A stretch of DNA of 64,000 nucleotides from Chaetomium olivaceum (lineage: Eukaryota; Ascomycota; Sordariomycetes; Sordariales; Chaetomiaceae), in NCBI GenBank assembly GCA_039881045.1, contig JAYWVB010000020.1, forward strand, positions 310,001 to 374,000, given 5' to 3'. Positions 35,388-45,790 of this stretch are shown here, in pieces. The position numbers were made by a program, and so were the translations under genes. The stretch's first letter is position 1; each line of letters starts with the position of its first letter. A model generated the notes under the pieces. It searched no databases. It saw only the letters and a program-made list of their open reading frames with translations, and was not told where the DNA came from.

Positions 35388-38025
35388 TCATCGACCGCGA
35401 TCTTCCCCGGAACTTTCGCGTCTTGTTGAAAATGACGAGCTTCCTCCAAAACGGCTTGCAAGTGTGCTGTACCAGACATCGTGGCGGAGTCCGCGCCACT
35501 CCTGCCTGGATGATTGATTAAAGGTAGGGCCTCGCTCAAGGTCCTCAAGTTGGTTCGGAGAAGGAACTCTCTCCTGGAACAGGTCGGTTGACTCCTCGGG
35601 ACTGTCATAACCGTCTTCATGAAACGGTTCATACTGCGGCCCCGACGAAGTACCCCGGGCAAGCGATCGAACAACGTCGTTTTTGCAAATTGGGCATGTG
35701 CGTCGTCTGGTGGTGAGCCACGGAGTTCTGCGTCACGTCAGTATGGACTTTGAATCAAGGTTCTTGTAGGACGGCGGCAACTTACATGCACTCAGCGTGA
35801 AATTCATGTCCGCAGGGGAGACTCATGACCTTGCTCACACCGTCGACATATTCCTCCAAACAGACAACGCACTCCACTTGTTTACCCATGTGCTTTTTCC
35901 ACTCGCTAGATATGCCATGTGTGTTTTTCTCGCGAGAAGGCGGCCGCGCGGTCTGGGTGGAGCCACCCGCCGTAAGTAGGTCTTCCGGCTCGGGCACGCC
36001 CGGGGAAGCGCGAGATCGTGGTCGTGATCTCGAAGAACCTTGTAGTAACGGTGTTGTGGGCGAAGCGCTTGTAGGTGAAGGTGGCCTTGGCGAGGGTGCC
36101 CTCGGTGATGGAGCAGGCGAAGGGGCGACTGTGTGGTACGTTCGCACTGGGAGTCGATCTACCACAGACTTTGGGGCTCTCCACCTCCGCATCCGGATCT
36201 TTACCCGTAATATGAGTAAAGCATACACGACCGTTAGTGTTATCAAAGGGCTGACAACTAGGACTAGGAGAGTGTCGAAAAAGGGGTTGGTGGTGCCGGA
36301 GGGTGCAATGGTGACCCAGAGGCCCTCGCGAGGACTGTTGCTAGCAGGGGACGGAATATCAGGAGGCGGCATCGTAGCTGAAGAATCCCGGGTTACGTCT
36401 GGCGTGTCGACTGTTGTGTCCTCTCCGCTGTCGTCACCGCCAAAAATCTTTGAAAGGAGTCCGCCCCGTGGGTTGGAAGAAGACCGTGACTTTCCGGACC
36501 CAGGAGTAGCCGAGTTTCCCACGCTTCCAGGCACGTACTCCCCGCTGCTGGGGGTGATACTTCCGCCTCTGGGCCCATTGACCTCCGCGGATGGGTTGTG
36601 GCCAGTCTTGCCAACGTGACCAGTAGAAGTCTCAGAACTGCTCGACCGGCCATTGCCATTTGCCGAACCTGGGAGATTGAATACCTCATTGCTTTCTGCC
36701 GTCGACCCCGCGAGGTCAGGGTCACGCCAGTCCTGGACCCCGATTTGGAAACCGTCACTAGACGACGTGGAAGACCCCTTGACACCGGCCTTTGCGGGCT
36801 TGTCGACGTTGGTCTTGATAAGCTTGTCGGGCTCATCATCCCATTTGTCAACAACAACCCAGTCAAGACGGCCGCTTGTTGGTGGCCGATTGATGTCAGT
36901 AGAGGTGCCCTCGCCGTCTCCCCAATGAAACAGCCGGGAAAACCAGCCTCGCTTAGCCACAATCGACTTCTTGGGGCTCGGTATGGTGTTTCCTCTAGCA
37001 GATACTGTCGCCGCCGTGGCCTTGGAAACATGTCGTGTAGATAATGGCGATTTCTTCGCGTCGTTATTTCTCTCGGTTTTGGTGGAATGCTGTCCTTTTC
37101 CGAGAGGATCCAAATTCTCGCTCAGGACGTCATTGTCGAAGCTCCCAGATTGCATGAGCGATGAAAGCAAATGAGCGCTTGTCCGCGAGGTGAAAACCGA
37201 GGGAATTGTAACGTTATCAACATCGCCCCGGGCAAACATCTGGATCAAAGGGCCCCCCTTTTGGTTATCGCCAACGATGAGGGCAATGGCACCCCGGCGC
37301 TGGGCCCATTTGACCTTCTCGAGGAAGCCACAGCCACCTCGGCTGAGGAGAGCTACCTTGCCAGTGATCTCTGCAGTTTCTTGCATGGACTGAATGTCGG
37401 CGTGATTCGACCCCGCAATCGGTTCCTTGCTATAAGGGTTTCTTGTCTCCTGAAGGGTTTGGTGGAGATAGTCGTCTGTCCCATCATTTGCTGGTTTCGT
37501 TTCGGCATGGGGTCGCTTCTTTTGTGCCGCATCCCCCACCGCCGGGTCTTTTCCTAGACCGTTCATCTTCAGGTTTTTCACGGCGTGGGCAAGAGGATGA
37601 GGTTTGGTGCTAGTCGAGCTCTGCACGATGGCTTTGATGGCCAGCTTTGTCCTTCCATCTTCCCATCCCGGGATATCGCTGCAGCCGAGCTCGCCCTCCC
37701 CTTCGCCTTCCTGTAATGTCTCATCAGAGAAGCCGCTCCCTATCCACAATTGTCCTTTTAGCCCGTGTTCGCCCAAAGACGGCCCAAAAGCGGCGGGCCG
37801 GGCAGGGAAGTAAGTGCTGTTGTCATCGGTGAGGGTGATCGTGGCCGACGGCGGGAAGAGAGAAAAGGGCGCGGTGAACGAGAAGAATGCTCGGAACGAC
37901 GACTTTTGAGGTGGCGACGACGTTGTTACGGGGCTAGATCGCCGGGCTGAACTGATAGACCGACAGACAAGAAAAATGGATGCGGCGAAGAAGAGGACGA
38001 GGATGGCGATCCGCGGAGGTCGCAT
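35388..38025 (-). CDS. PA-domain transmembrane RING-H2 ubiquitin ligase
   Basis: Predicted membrane E3 ligase of the PA-TM-RING class (GRAIL/RNF13-like), probably of the endolysosomal or vacuolar membrane. Two exons on the minus strand, 38025-35786 and 35727-35388, give 859 aa; the intron splits the Ile codon inside the RING. The N-terminus (MRPPRIAILVLFFAASIFLV) is a signal peptide or anchor. A protease-associated region includes LLSRGGCGFLEKVKWAQRRG and ALIVGDNQKGG. Long low-complexity Ser/Gly linkers precede a transmembrane segment (TLLVLVVSPLITLTVVYALL). The RING-H2 reads CVVCLEEY...LPCGHEFHAEC...TCPIC, so all eight ligands are seen once the exons are joined. The cytosolic tail has acidic and Ser-rich parts. 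The family call is confident; location is inference from the class. Confidence 0.88.
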
Positions 38026-39106
38026 CGTAGGGTTGTCACGCGTTGTTCGATAACTCGAACGAATACTGGATTTAACGGAGAATATCGGTTCTAAAGAAAC
38101 GGGTTTGGTGGCACTGCTCGCAGAGTCAGGCCGTGTCGCGTTTGATCATTCGTGTAAACAATCTAAAACCGTGCTAGGTCGTAGGAAAGATTGGAATGAT
38201 TGGGGAAGCGAAGGCTAAGGAGGGAAATGGATGACGAGACATGCCGGAAGTGCTTGTGATAGCGGCGACAGGTGGGGCGGCGTGCCCAGAACCACCTGCC
38301 TGGGTTCCGCAGTGCCTTACCAGGGGTGTCACAGCGCCCAACTGAAACGGACCTTGTACAGATACCCGTCTTCCCGTATTAATTAACGTAAGTTTGCCGC
38401 TAAAACAAGGTTTTGGTTGTACCGGTACGTGATTACCGTCACGAGGATCGACGTGTGTTCCCCGCATCCTTTGGCCTGGCACAGTGTAACCGTACAGTAC
38501 TTGACAGAGAATCATACAGTCTCTCGTCGTGCTCATGTGCTCAGGAACCAGCACAACAGGAGAGCTTCGCTGTAAGACCATGGGCATAAAAGAAGATTTG
38601 TTGGGGCCAGGTACCAAATAAGTCGTACTAATTGTCGTCATTCCGTCCTAACTTGAGAACCGCAATAGGCGGGTCTTAGGTCCTGTCGGTAATCTCGAGC
38701 CTTTCTCGTCAACCCTAACCCGAGCTCGCATGACTGGATGAGATGACGTCTAGCCAATTTACCTGGAGATCAGAACGGCGGTCGGGGGCAATTTTGAAAC
38801 TCGAGCACGGTAAAGGGTGCTTGCAGCGTTTATCCAACAGTTGGATAAATTAAGGGTGGGCGAGGACGAGTTTCAAACCTTATTCCCGGATAGAAGCATG
38901 ATCCAGAGGGCCAGGGCATCCACTGCAGCCGCAGGAGGTGGGGTCAGTGGGATGGGGTTTTGGCGGCTGGAGCTGCTTCGTTTTGACTCATGCACTGACC
39001 CCTCCTTGCCCAGCAGAAATTGCTGCACGCTGGCCGGAAGGGCCCCTCTTTAAGAGTCACCTCCCCGCCCCTCTTTGGGCCATCGACCCCTCCAAAAGCC
39101 CTGGAT
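38026..39106. other. Divergent intergenic region PA-TM-RING / valyl-tRNA synthetase
   Basis: About 1.1 kb with both promoters. A minus-strand open frame of 155 codons (38174-38641) has no recognisable domain and looks like chance. Confidence 0.45.
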
Positions 39107-39225
39107 GTTGAGTTCGTTGCGGCGACTGGCTAGCCTGAGACGGGAATCGCTGCTCAAACTTCCCTCGGCCCTCATCCTGCCATCGACCCGGCACTACTCC
39201 GCACTACCTGCAACGACCAGCAAGC
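39107..39225 (+). other. Mitochondrial-presequence-like frame just upstream of VAS1, out of frame
   Basis: An ATG at 39107 opens a frame reading MLSSLRRLASLRRESLLKLP then SALILPSTRHYSAL. It is rich in Arg, Ser and Leu, lacks acidic residues apart from one Glu, and ends in an RHYSA-like processing site, so it looks like a mitochondrial targeting sequence. In fungi one valyl-tRNA synthetase gene makes mitochondrial and cytosolic forms from two in-frame starts. Here this frame is not in phase with the ATG at 39226; one missing base between about 39190 and 39225 would join them. No intron of credible size fits. Confidence 0.55.
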
Positions 39226-42200
39226 ATGGCTCCCGATGCCCCCGCTGCCGACGCTCCGGCGGTCGATCCGGCCACGGCCAAGAAGAATGGTGAGCTCCGC
39301 ACCCATCTCCGATCAACGCCTCGCCGGCGCTAAAACTTATCAACTCGTCCAGAACAGAAGGAGAAGGCCAAAGCTGATAAAGCGGCCAAGTTCGCGGCAA
39401 AGCAGGCTAAGCTGAAGCAACAGCAACCTCAACAGAAAGCTGCTGCCCAAGCCGCCCCGAAGCCTCCCAAAGCTCAAGCACCGTCCCTCCCTCCGTACCA
39501 AGACGAAACCCCGGCTGGCGAGAAGAAGATTATTCAGTCGTTTGAGCACCCCCATTTCCAGGCATACAACCCCAAGGCAGTCGAGTCTTCTTGGTACCAA
39601 TGGTGGGAGAAGAGCGGCTTCTTCCAGCCGCGACCCGCTCGGACGCCCGAGACCGGGAAGTTCGTCATCCCTCTCCCGCCTCCCAACGTAACCGGCGCGC
39701 TCCACTGCGGTCATGCCTTGGCCAATTCACTCCAGGACACTCTTATTCGGTGGTATCGTATGAAGGGCTTCTCCACGCTCTGGGTTCCTGGCTGTGACCA
39801 TGCCGGTATCTCTACACAATCTGTGGTTGAAAAGATGCTTTGGAAAAAGGAAAAGAAGACGCGCCTAGAGCTTGGCCGCGAGAACTTCACGAAGCTTGTT
39901 TGGGAGTGGAAGGGGGAATACCACGAGCGCATCAACAACGCCCAGAGGCTCATGGGTGGATCGATGGACTGGACACGCGAGGCTTTCACAATGAATGAGA
40001 ATCTCAGTGCCGCCACCATGGAGACCTTTTGCCGGCTCCATGACGAGGGGTACATCTACAGATCAAGCCGTTTGGTCAATTGGTGTACACACTTGCAAAC
40101 GGCCCTCAGCTCGTTGGAAGTGGAGAACAAGGACATCACCGGCCGCACTATGCTCGATGTCCCAGGTTACGACCGGAAGGTCGAGTTCGGTGTTCTCACT
40201 TTCTTCAAGTATCCGATTGACGGCACCGACCTGACGATTGAGGTTGCGACAACCCGTCCTGAGACCATGCTTGGTGATAGTGGTATTGCAGTTAGCCCGG
40301 GAGATACTCGCTACACGCATCTCGTCGGCAAATTTGCGCGCCATCCCTTCACAGACCGGTTAGTTGGATCCCTGTCGACCCGAAGACTTGATTGCTCACA
40401 AGCCGCAGCCTCCTTCCTATCGTTGAAGACAGTTACGTCGACCCTGAATTCGGTACCGGAGCGGTTAAGCTGACCCCTGCTCACGACTTCAACGACTACA
40501 AGCTGGGTGAACGTCATAAGCTCGAGTTGATCAATATTCTGAATGAGGACGGCACCCTGAATGAGAATGCTGGCCCCATGTTTCAGGGCCAGAAGAGGTT
40601 CAATGCTCGGTACACTGTCGTTGACGAACTGACCAAGCGCGGGCTGTTCGTCAAGAAAGAGCCCAACGCCATGACCATCCCTCTGTGTGAGAAGACGAAG
40701 GATGTTATCGAACCATACATGACGCCTCAATGGTGGGTCCGCATGAACGAGATGGCAGATGCCGCCCTGAAGGTTGTCGAGGAAGGCAAGGTCAAGATCA
40801 GCCCCGAAAGTGCAAGGAAATCCTATGACAGATGGCTGGCCAACGTTAATGACTGGTGCATCTCCCGCCAGCTATGGTAAGTGCTACAGCCCTTTCCCGT
40901 GACAGGACGATTTGCTGATGGTATCTCCTAGGTGGGGCCACCGCATCCCGGCCTACCGCGTCATACTTGAGGGAGAGGAGGACGAGCGTGAGACCGACAA
41001 CTCCCCTTGGGTTGTTGGCAGGACGCCCGAGGAAGCACAGGCCAAGGCCGCGGCCAAGTATGCGGGGAAGAAATACCGTCTGGAGCAGGACCCCGACTGC
41101 CTCGACACTTGGTTCAGCTCCGGCTTGTGGCCCATGTCTATTCTCGGCTGGCCCAATACGGAGAGTAGCGACTTCAAGAATTTCTTCCCGACCAGCATGC
41201 TGGAGACGGGCTGGGACATCTTGTTTTTCTGGGTCATTCGGATGATCATGCTCAGCCTCAAGCTGACGGGCGAGGTTCCCTTCACCGAGGTCTACTGCCA
41301 CAGTCTCATCCGTGACTCTGAAGGCAGAAAAATGAGCAAGTCGCTGGGCAACGTTATTGACCCTCTCGACATCATCAATGGTATTGAGTTGGAGGCGCTC
41401 CACGCTAAGCTCCTCACGGGTAACCTGAAGGAGGACGAGGTTGAACGCGCCACCAAGTACCAAAAGACCGCATTCCCCGGCGGTATCCCCGAGTGCGGAG
41501 CCGACGCACTTAGGTTTACCCTACTGTCTTACACCACTGGTGGCGGTGACATCAACTTCGATATCAAGGTGATGCACGCTTACCGCCGGTTCTGCAACAA
41601 GGTTTGGCAAGCCAGCAAGTATGTGTTGGGCAAATTGCCCGAGGATTTCGTCCCGGCTTCAAAACTTGACACTTCGGCTCTCTCCGTCCCGGAGCGCTGG
41701 ATCCTTCATCGGATGAACTCTGCCGTCAAGGGTATCAACGAAGCACTTGAGGCGCGGCAATTCTCCACGGCCACAAAACTTGGTTACCAATTCTTTTACG
41801 ACGAGCTGTGCGATGTTTTCATCGAGAACAGCAAGGGTATCCTGAGCGATGGCACCTCAGAGCAGCAACAGAGCGTCCAGCAGACTCTTTATCGGACGCT
41901 TGATGTCGCGTTGCGCCTCCTTCACCCGTTCCTGCCCTACATCACCGAAGAGTTGTGGCAGCGTCTCCCTCGCAGCAAGGACGAGACGGTGGCCTCCGTC
42001 ATGCTGGCATCGTACCCTGAGCCCGACAGCACGTTGGAGTTCGCGTCAGACGCAGAAGACTACGAACTCGGCCTTCAGTGCGCCGGTGGACTCCGCTCCT
42101 TGGCCGCTGACTACAATATCCGTTCTGATGGGTTCGGGTTCATCAAGGCGTCCACAGCAACGAGTTTTGAGAAGGTTAGCGCACAGCTCCAGGCTATCAA

Positions 42201-42549
42201 GACGCTTTCAGGAAAGGGCGTCGCGGACGTCAGCGTTCTTGGTCCCGATGCCGATGAGGCGTCGTCGCCGAAGGGCTGTGCCGTTTATGTTGTCTCTGCC
42301 AATGTCGCGGTTCTCTTGCAGGTCAGCACGCAGATTAAGGACATTGACGCGGAGATCAAGAAGATCAACACAAAGCTGCAAAAGACCAACATTGCTATTA
42401 CAAAGCAAAATGAGCTGATGGGACGTGAGGGGTTTGAGAAAGTCAGCGACGTCGTCCTCACGGCTGAGAAGAAGAAACTAGCCGATGCTCAGGCGGCGAA
42501 GGAGAACTATGAGAGGACACTGGCGGAGTTCAGTAAGCTAAAACTCTGA
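39226..42549 (+). CDS. VAS1: Valyl-tRNA synthetase, cytosolic start (dual-targeted family)
   Basis: Charges tRNA-Val; class I aminoacyl-tRNA synthetase. Four exons, 39226-39289, 39353-40358, 40409-40876 and 40932-42549, give 1051 aa, phases exact. The Lys/Ala/Gln-rich N-terminal extension is typical of eukaryotic cytosolic forms. The HIGH-type signature is PPNVTGALHCGHAL (about 139). The editing (CP1) domain includes TTRPETMLGD and FGTGAVKLTPAHDFNDY. DWCISRQLWWGHRIP and the KMSKS loop (RKMSKSLGN, about 646) follow, then an anticodon-binding domain and a C-terminal coiled coil. The Neurospora orthologue (un-3/cyt-20) serves both cytosol and mitochondria and is tightly linked to mat. The presequence frame upstream is out of phase (separate entry). 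The ATG at 39226 (MAPDAPAADAP) fits the cytosolic start. Confidence 0.96.
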
Positions 42550-43092
42550 GGTAGGAAAGAACCATAGATTCATGAGTACTCTACAATGTTGAAGATTCCT
42601 CATGCAGCCCTGTCTGTTGTCAGTATATGGAGAGCAACTTTTCGTCCTCGTCATCCACCCAGAGTCTCCGGCCGTCATTTGTAACTATTGTGCTATGTCT
42701 GTGAATGAATCCTAGCACGGTGTTCCATAACTCCGACAAGTGTTAAAATCCTGGGTGCTGGTGTTTCTGGGATTTTGAACGCAATCGGCTGGCCCGGACT
42801 GACGCCTGCCGGGCCTCCGGGGCCGAGACTCGGACATGTGGGGCGGGTTTGTTTAGTGGGGTAACAAAGCCACACTAACCGAGGCGCAACTTGTGGCGAG
42901 AATTTCCCGCAGCCCTAACCAAGGAAATCGCTTGGCCACACATTCCCAAAATTTCGCGATCCTTGACCCGCGAGAACCTGCACATCACAACGATCCGCCT
43001 GTCGACGACGACGCAGGTAAGTTTAGAAGTCCCATACGGCTTCATCGGTCTTTCCGATACTAATTCTATTGATTCACAGAGAAACCGCCAAA
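42550..43092. other. Intergenic region and leader of RPL37
   Basis: 543 bp with no coding region. The part after about 42950 is probably the RPL37 leader; it includes a possible leader intron (GTAAGT at about 43017 to CACAG near 43079). Confidence 0.4.
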
Positions 43093-43818
43093 ATGAGTAC
43101 GTTGACACCTCCCCTCCGTTGTCGAGACCAGTGACCCTTCCACGCCGACTGCCCGATTGTTCGACGACACTTCCAGCTGTTCTTTCGCAACTACAATAAT
43201 CGCACCTTCCGATTTTCATGAACACATCTCCATCGATATATGCGTTAGGATTGGGACGGTTGCGCTGACACGAAACTCCAGCCAAGGGTACCTCCAGCTT
43301 CGGCAAGCGGTATGCTTACGCCCATATAAAAAGCTCTGCTGGTTGATGATGGATGCTGACCGCGCTTCTAGCCACAACAAGACCCACGGTCTCTGCAGAC
43401 GCTGCGGGTAAGTCGAATAGGAAACCTTGATCCAATACGTGGAACGAGACGAGCCAGCCGGTTGGCGACGAGTTCGAAACGGCAATACGATTCTTTGGGC
43501 AGGGACTAACAATTTCACCAGCCGCCGGTCTCTCCACAACCAGAAGAAGGTCTGCGCTGGGTGCGGCTACCCCGCTGCTAAGATCCGCAAGTGTATGTTT
43601 CTAGCAATCCATTTTTCCGGCTCCCGCAAGCCCCAATCCGAGGGTCGGCCGCTGACACGGACATGACAGACAACTGGTCCGAGAAGGCGAAGCGCAGAAA
43701 GGTCACCGGTACCGGCCGCATGCGGTACCTCAGCACAGTCTCGAGGAAGTTCAAGAACGGCTTCCAGACCGGCGTGCCCAAGGGCGCTCAGGGTCCCACG
43801 GTTTCGGCTTCTTCATAA
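43093..43818 (+). CDS. RPL37: 60S ribosomal protein eL37
   Basis: Small zinc-binding protein of the large cytosolic ribosomal subunit. Five coding exons: 43093-43096, 43282-43309, 43372-43407, 43522-43592 and 43670-43818; 95 aa, all phases exact. The first coding exon is only ATG-A, so the Thr-2 codon is split. The product reads MTKGTSSFGKRHNKTHGLCR, then CGRRSLHNQKKVCAGCGYPA and KIRKYNWSEKAKRRKVTGTG. The CxxC...CxxC zinc site (CRRC, CAGC) and the basic rRNA-binding body are seen. Such intron-dense 5' structure is common in fungal ribosomal-protein genes. Confidence 0.96.
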
Positions 43819-44193
43819 TCGGTTATCATGACAGGCGGGGGCATGGAGAATGGGACGGGTCAATTCCGGCGAGCGATGTAACATGGATCGAACAATATTC
43901 GGACGGGCCTACTCGCTTTTCGCTGGAATACCACAAATGGCATGATTTCGCGCGCGCGGGGCTCGATTCACTGGTCAATGCATCGAGCACAGGTCATGAA
44001 AACGGCGTAACGTTTGGGATCAATCACACTGCTTCTTTTTTGGCCAAGTTTCTTGTGCAGGGGCAAAAGAAGAGGATCTCTGAAGGCGCAAGCACAACCG
44101 GCAAACTAGCCGGGTCAGACCAGTCCCAGTCTTCAGCAAGCTAGTAGCGAGGAAAACAGATGTGACTCTCAGATTATGGGGGTACCGTCTCTA
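43819..44193. other. Convergent intergenic region RPL37 / ELP6
   Basis: 375 bp between convergent genes, probably both 3' UTRs. Nothing else is seen. Confidence 0.4.
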
Positions 44194-45309
44194 CTACTGG
44201 CCTCGTTCGAAGACTCTGACCCCCCCGTCGCCTCCCACATGGTACAAATACTCATGGTCCTTTGCGCGCGCTCCCCGATGCGTAATTCTGATGACACCAC
44301 TCACGTCTTTGGCGGTCCCCGTGTCAAGCAGCCGCAGACTAATGACCATGTCCGCCTCGTGCGCTAGGCTCAGCGCGAACCAGGCGTGCTGCTTCTCCAG
44401 TGTCGTCACTTGCTCCTTGATGAGCGGGTCGTCAGCGGCCAATGTGATGATGGCAGCGTGTGTTTTCTGATGTTATTTCAGCGCTCGCTCAGGTCAACAA
44501 GGGCCGCCCAGTAAAAGAAAGACTCACCTCTCGCAACTCCATCAGCATCTCCTTCATCGCCATCGCCGTTCCCCGAGCCTCCCCGCCGCCCTGTGCCCCC
44601 TGGTCCAACCCTAAGGTCGGGTCCAACGCCGCCAGCACGAAATCCAACCCGTCTATCACCAGCACCACCCTCTTTTCCCTTCCCTCCCCCTCCCCTCGCC
44701 CAGTCCCAGCCGTAGTCGAAGACGACCGCCTCAACCTTTCCACCCCCTCCAACACAACCCTTCCAATCTCCCCCGGCACCGCGCTCGTCACCACCCCCCC
44801 CACCCCTGCCGCGCCCTCTTTTGGTTTTGCTGCTGCGGCCCAGCTAGCCCACCTATTCCACCTTGCCCTTGCCCTTGCCCTTGCCCACCAAGTCCACCCG
44901 CCCCAGCCGTAGAAAACAGCCCCCCGCCCAACCCATCCACAAACCCAAACCGCCCCCTCCGCCCCGCCGCATCCAGATCAACCCCCAGACGAGAAAGGTT
45001 CTCCCGCCAAAAGGACAGATCGCGCAGGAAGCTTACTAGCAGGACGGCGACCTCCCCCCTTTCTTCGCCATCCTCATCCTCCACCGGCTGTCTGCCGCCA
45101 TCCTGGTGTGGTGTCTGGTGCGGTGGTGCCTGGTGTGAAGTTTGGTGTGGTTGATGATGTGGTGAGGCCACCGGTTTGAGGAGGGCGTGCAGGTGGCGCA
45201 GGACAAGCCAGTTGGTGCTGGCGCCGAGGACGCTGGTGAGGGTGATGAGGGAGGAGTCGGGCGGGAGGGAGAGATGGGGTTCGAGGAGGTGCGGGATGCG
45301 GGATGTCAT
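44194..45309 (-). CDS. ELP6: Elongator complex subunit Elp6 (one apparent frameshift)
   Basis: RecA-like subunit of the Elp456 hexamer of Elongator, which modifies wobble uridines of tRNA. Exons on the minus strand are 45309-44528 and 44466-44194 (61-nt intron GTGAGT...ATCAG). The first exon has a frame break. One frame (LLVSFLRDLSFWRENLSRLG, GFVDGL) stops at 44788; the next (VVTSAVPGEIGRVVLEGVER, RVVLVIDGLDFVLAAL) is already open at 44803. The break coincides with a run of eight identical bases (44794-44801, C on plus, G on the coding strand). A ninth would give one continuous protein of about 351 aa. The second exon gives KTHAAIITLAADDPLI, ALSLAHEADMVISLRLLDTG and a normal C-terminus. The central loop is Gly/Gln-rich, unusual but tolerable. 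The family call rests on the order of these segments. Confidence 0.8.
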
Positions 45310-45790
45310 TTCTTTTTTATTTTTGGTTTTCTTCTCTTGTTGTGAGACGATTGGGGGGGTGTTTTATTTACTTTGGTTATTTTAGACTCACTGAGGGAGA
45401 CTCTTATTATGGTGGTGGTGGGGTAGCTTGGGAGGTGAAAAAAGTATGGAGGGGCAGGCTGTCAGGGTACAGTGTGAAAAGGTGCTGTGGCGGGACTGTG
45501 TTTGAGCCCCTGAGCATCACATCACATCACGTCCAAGATTACCTTGTAGTTGAATGGTCTCGAAACATATCATGTATTCCATTCCATGCAATGATGCGCT
45601 ATCCCTATGTATCATGCCATGCGTCGTGACTCGTGTAGATCACCCATCCCGCCCCAAAAACAAGTCTACCCAAAATGCCAACGAATGTGCTACCGATGCA
45701 ATGCGAATTTATGCAAAGTGATAATGAAAAACAAACGCCGTAAAATATCAGGGGTATCAGTCCAAAACGAGACTTGCCCAAAGAGTATAC
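45310..45790. other. Intergenic region ELP6 / MFS transporter
   Basis: 481 bp; upstream of ELP6 and downstream of the transporter. No gene is seen. Confidence 0.4.

Noticed and set aside
35264..35674. Minus-strand open frame of 136 codons downstream of the PA-TM-RING gene
   Set aside because: Overlaps the second exon of that gene in another frame; the exon frame completes the RING motif, this one does not.
38174..38641. Minus-strand open frame of 155 codons in the PA-TM-RING / VAS1 intergenic region
   Set aside because: No recognisable motif; lies where two promoters are expected.
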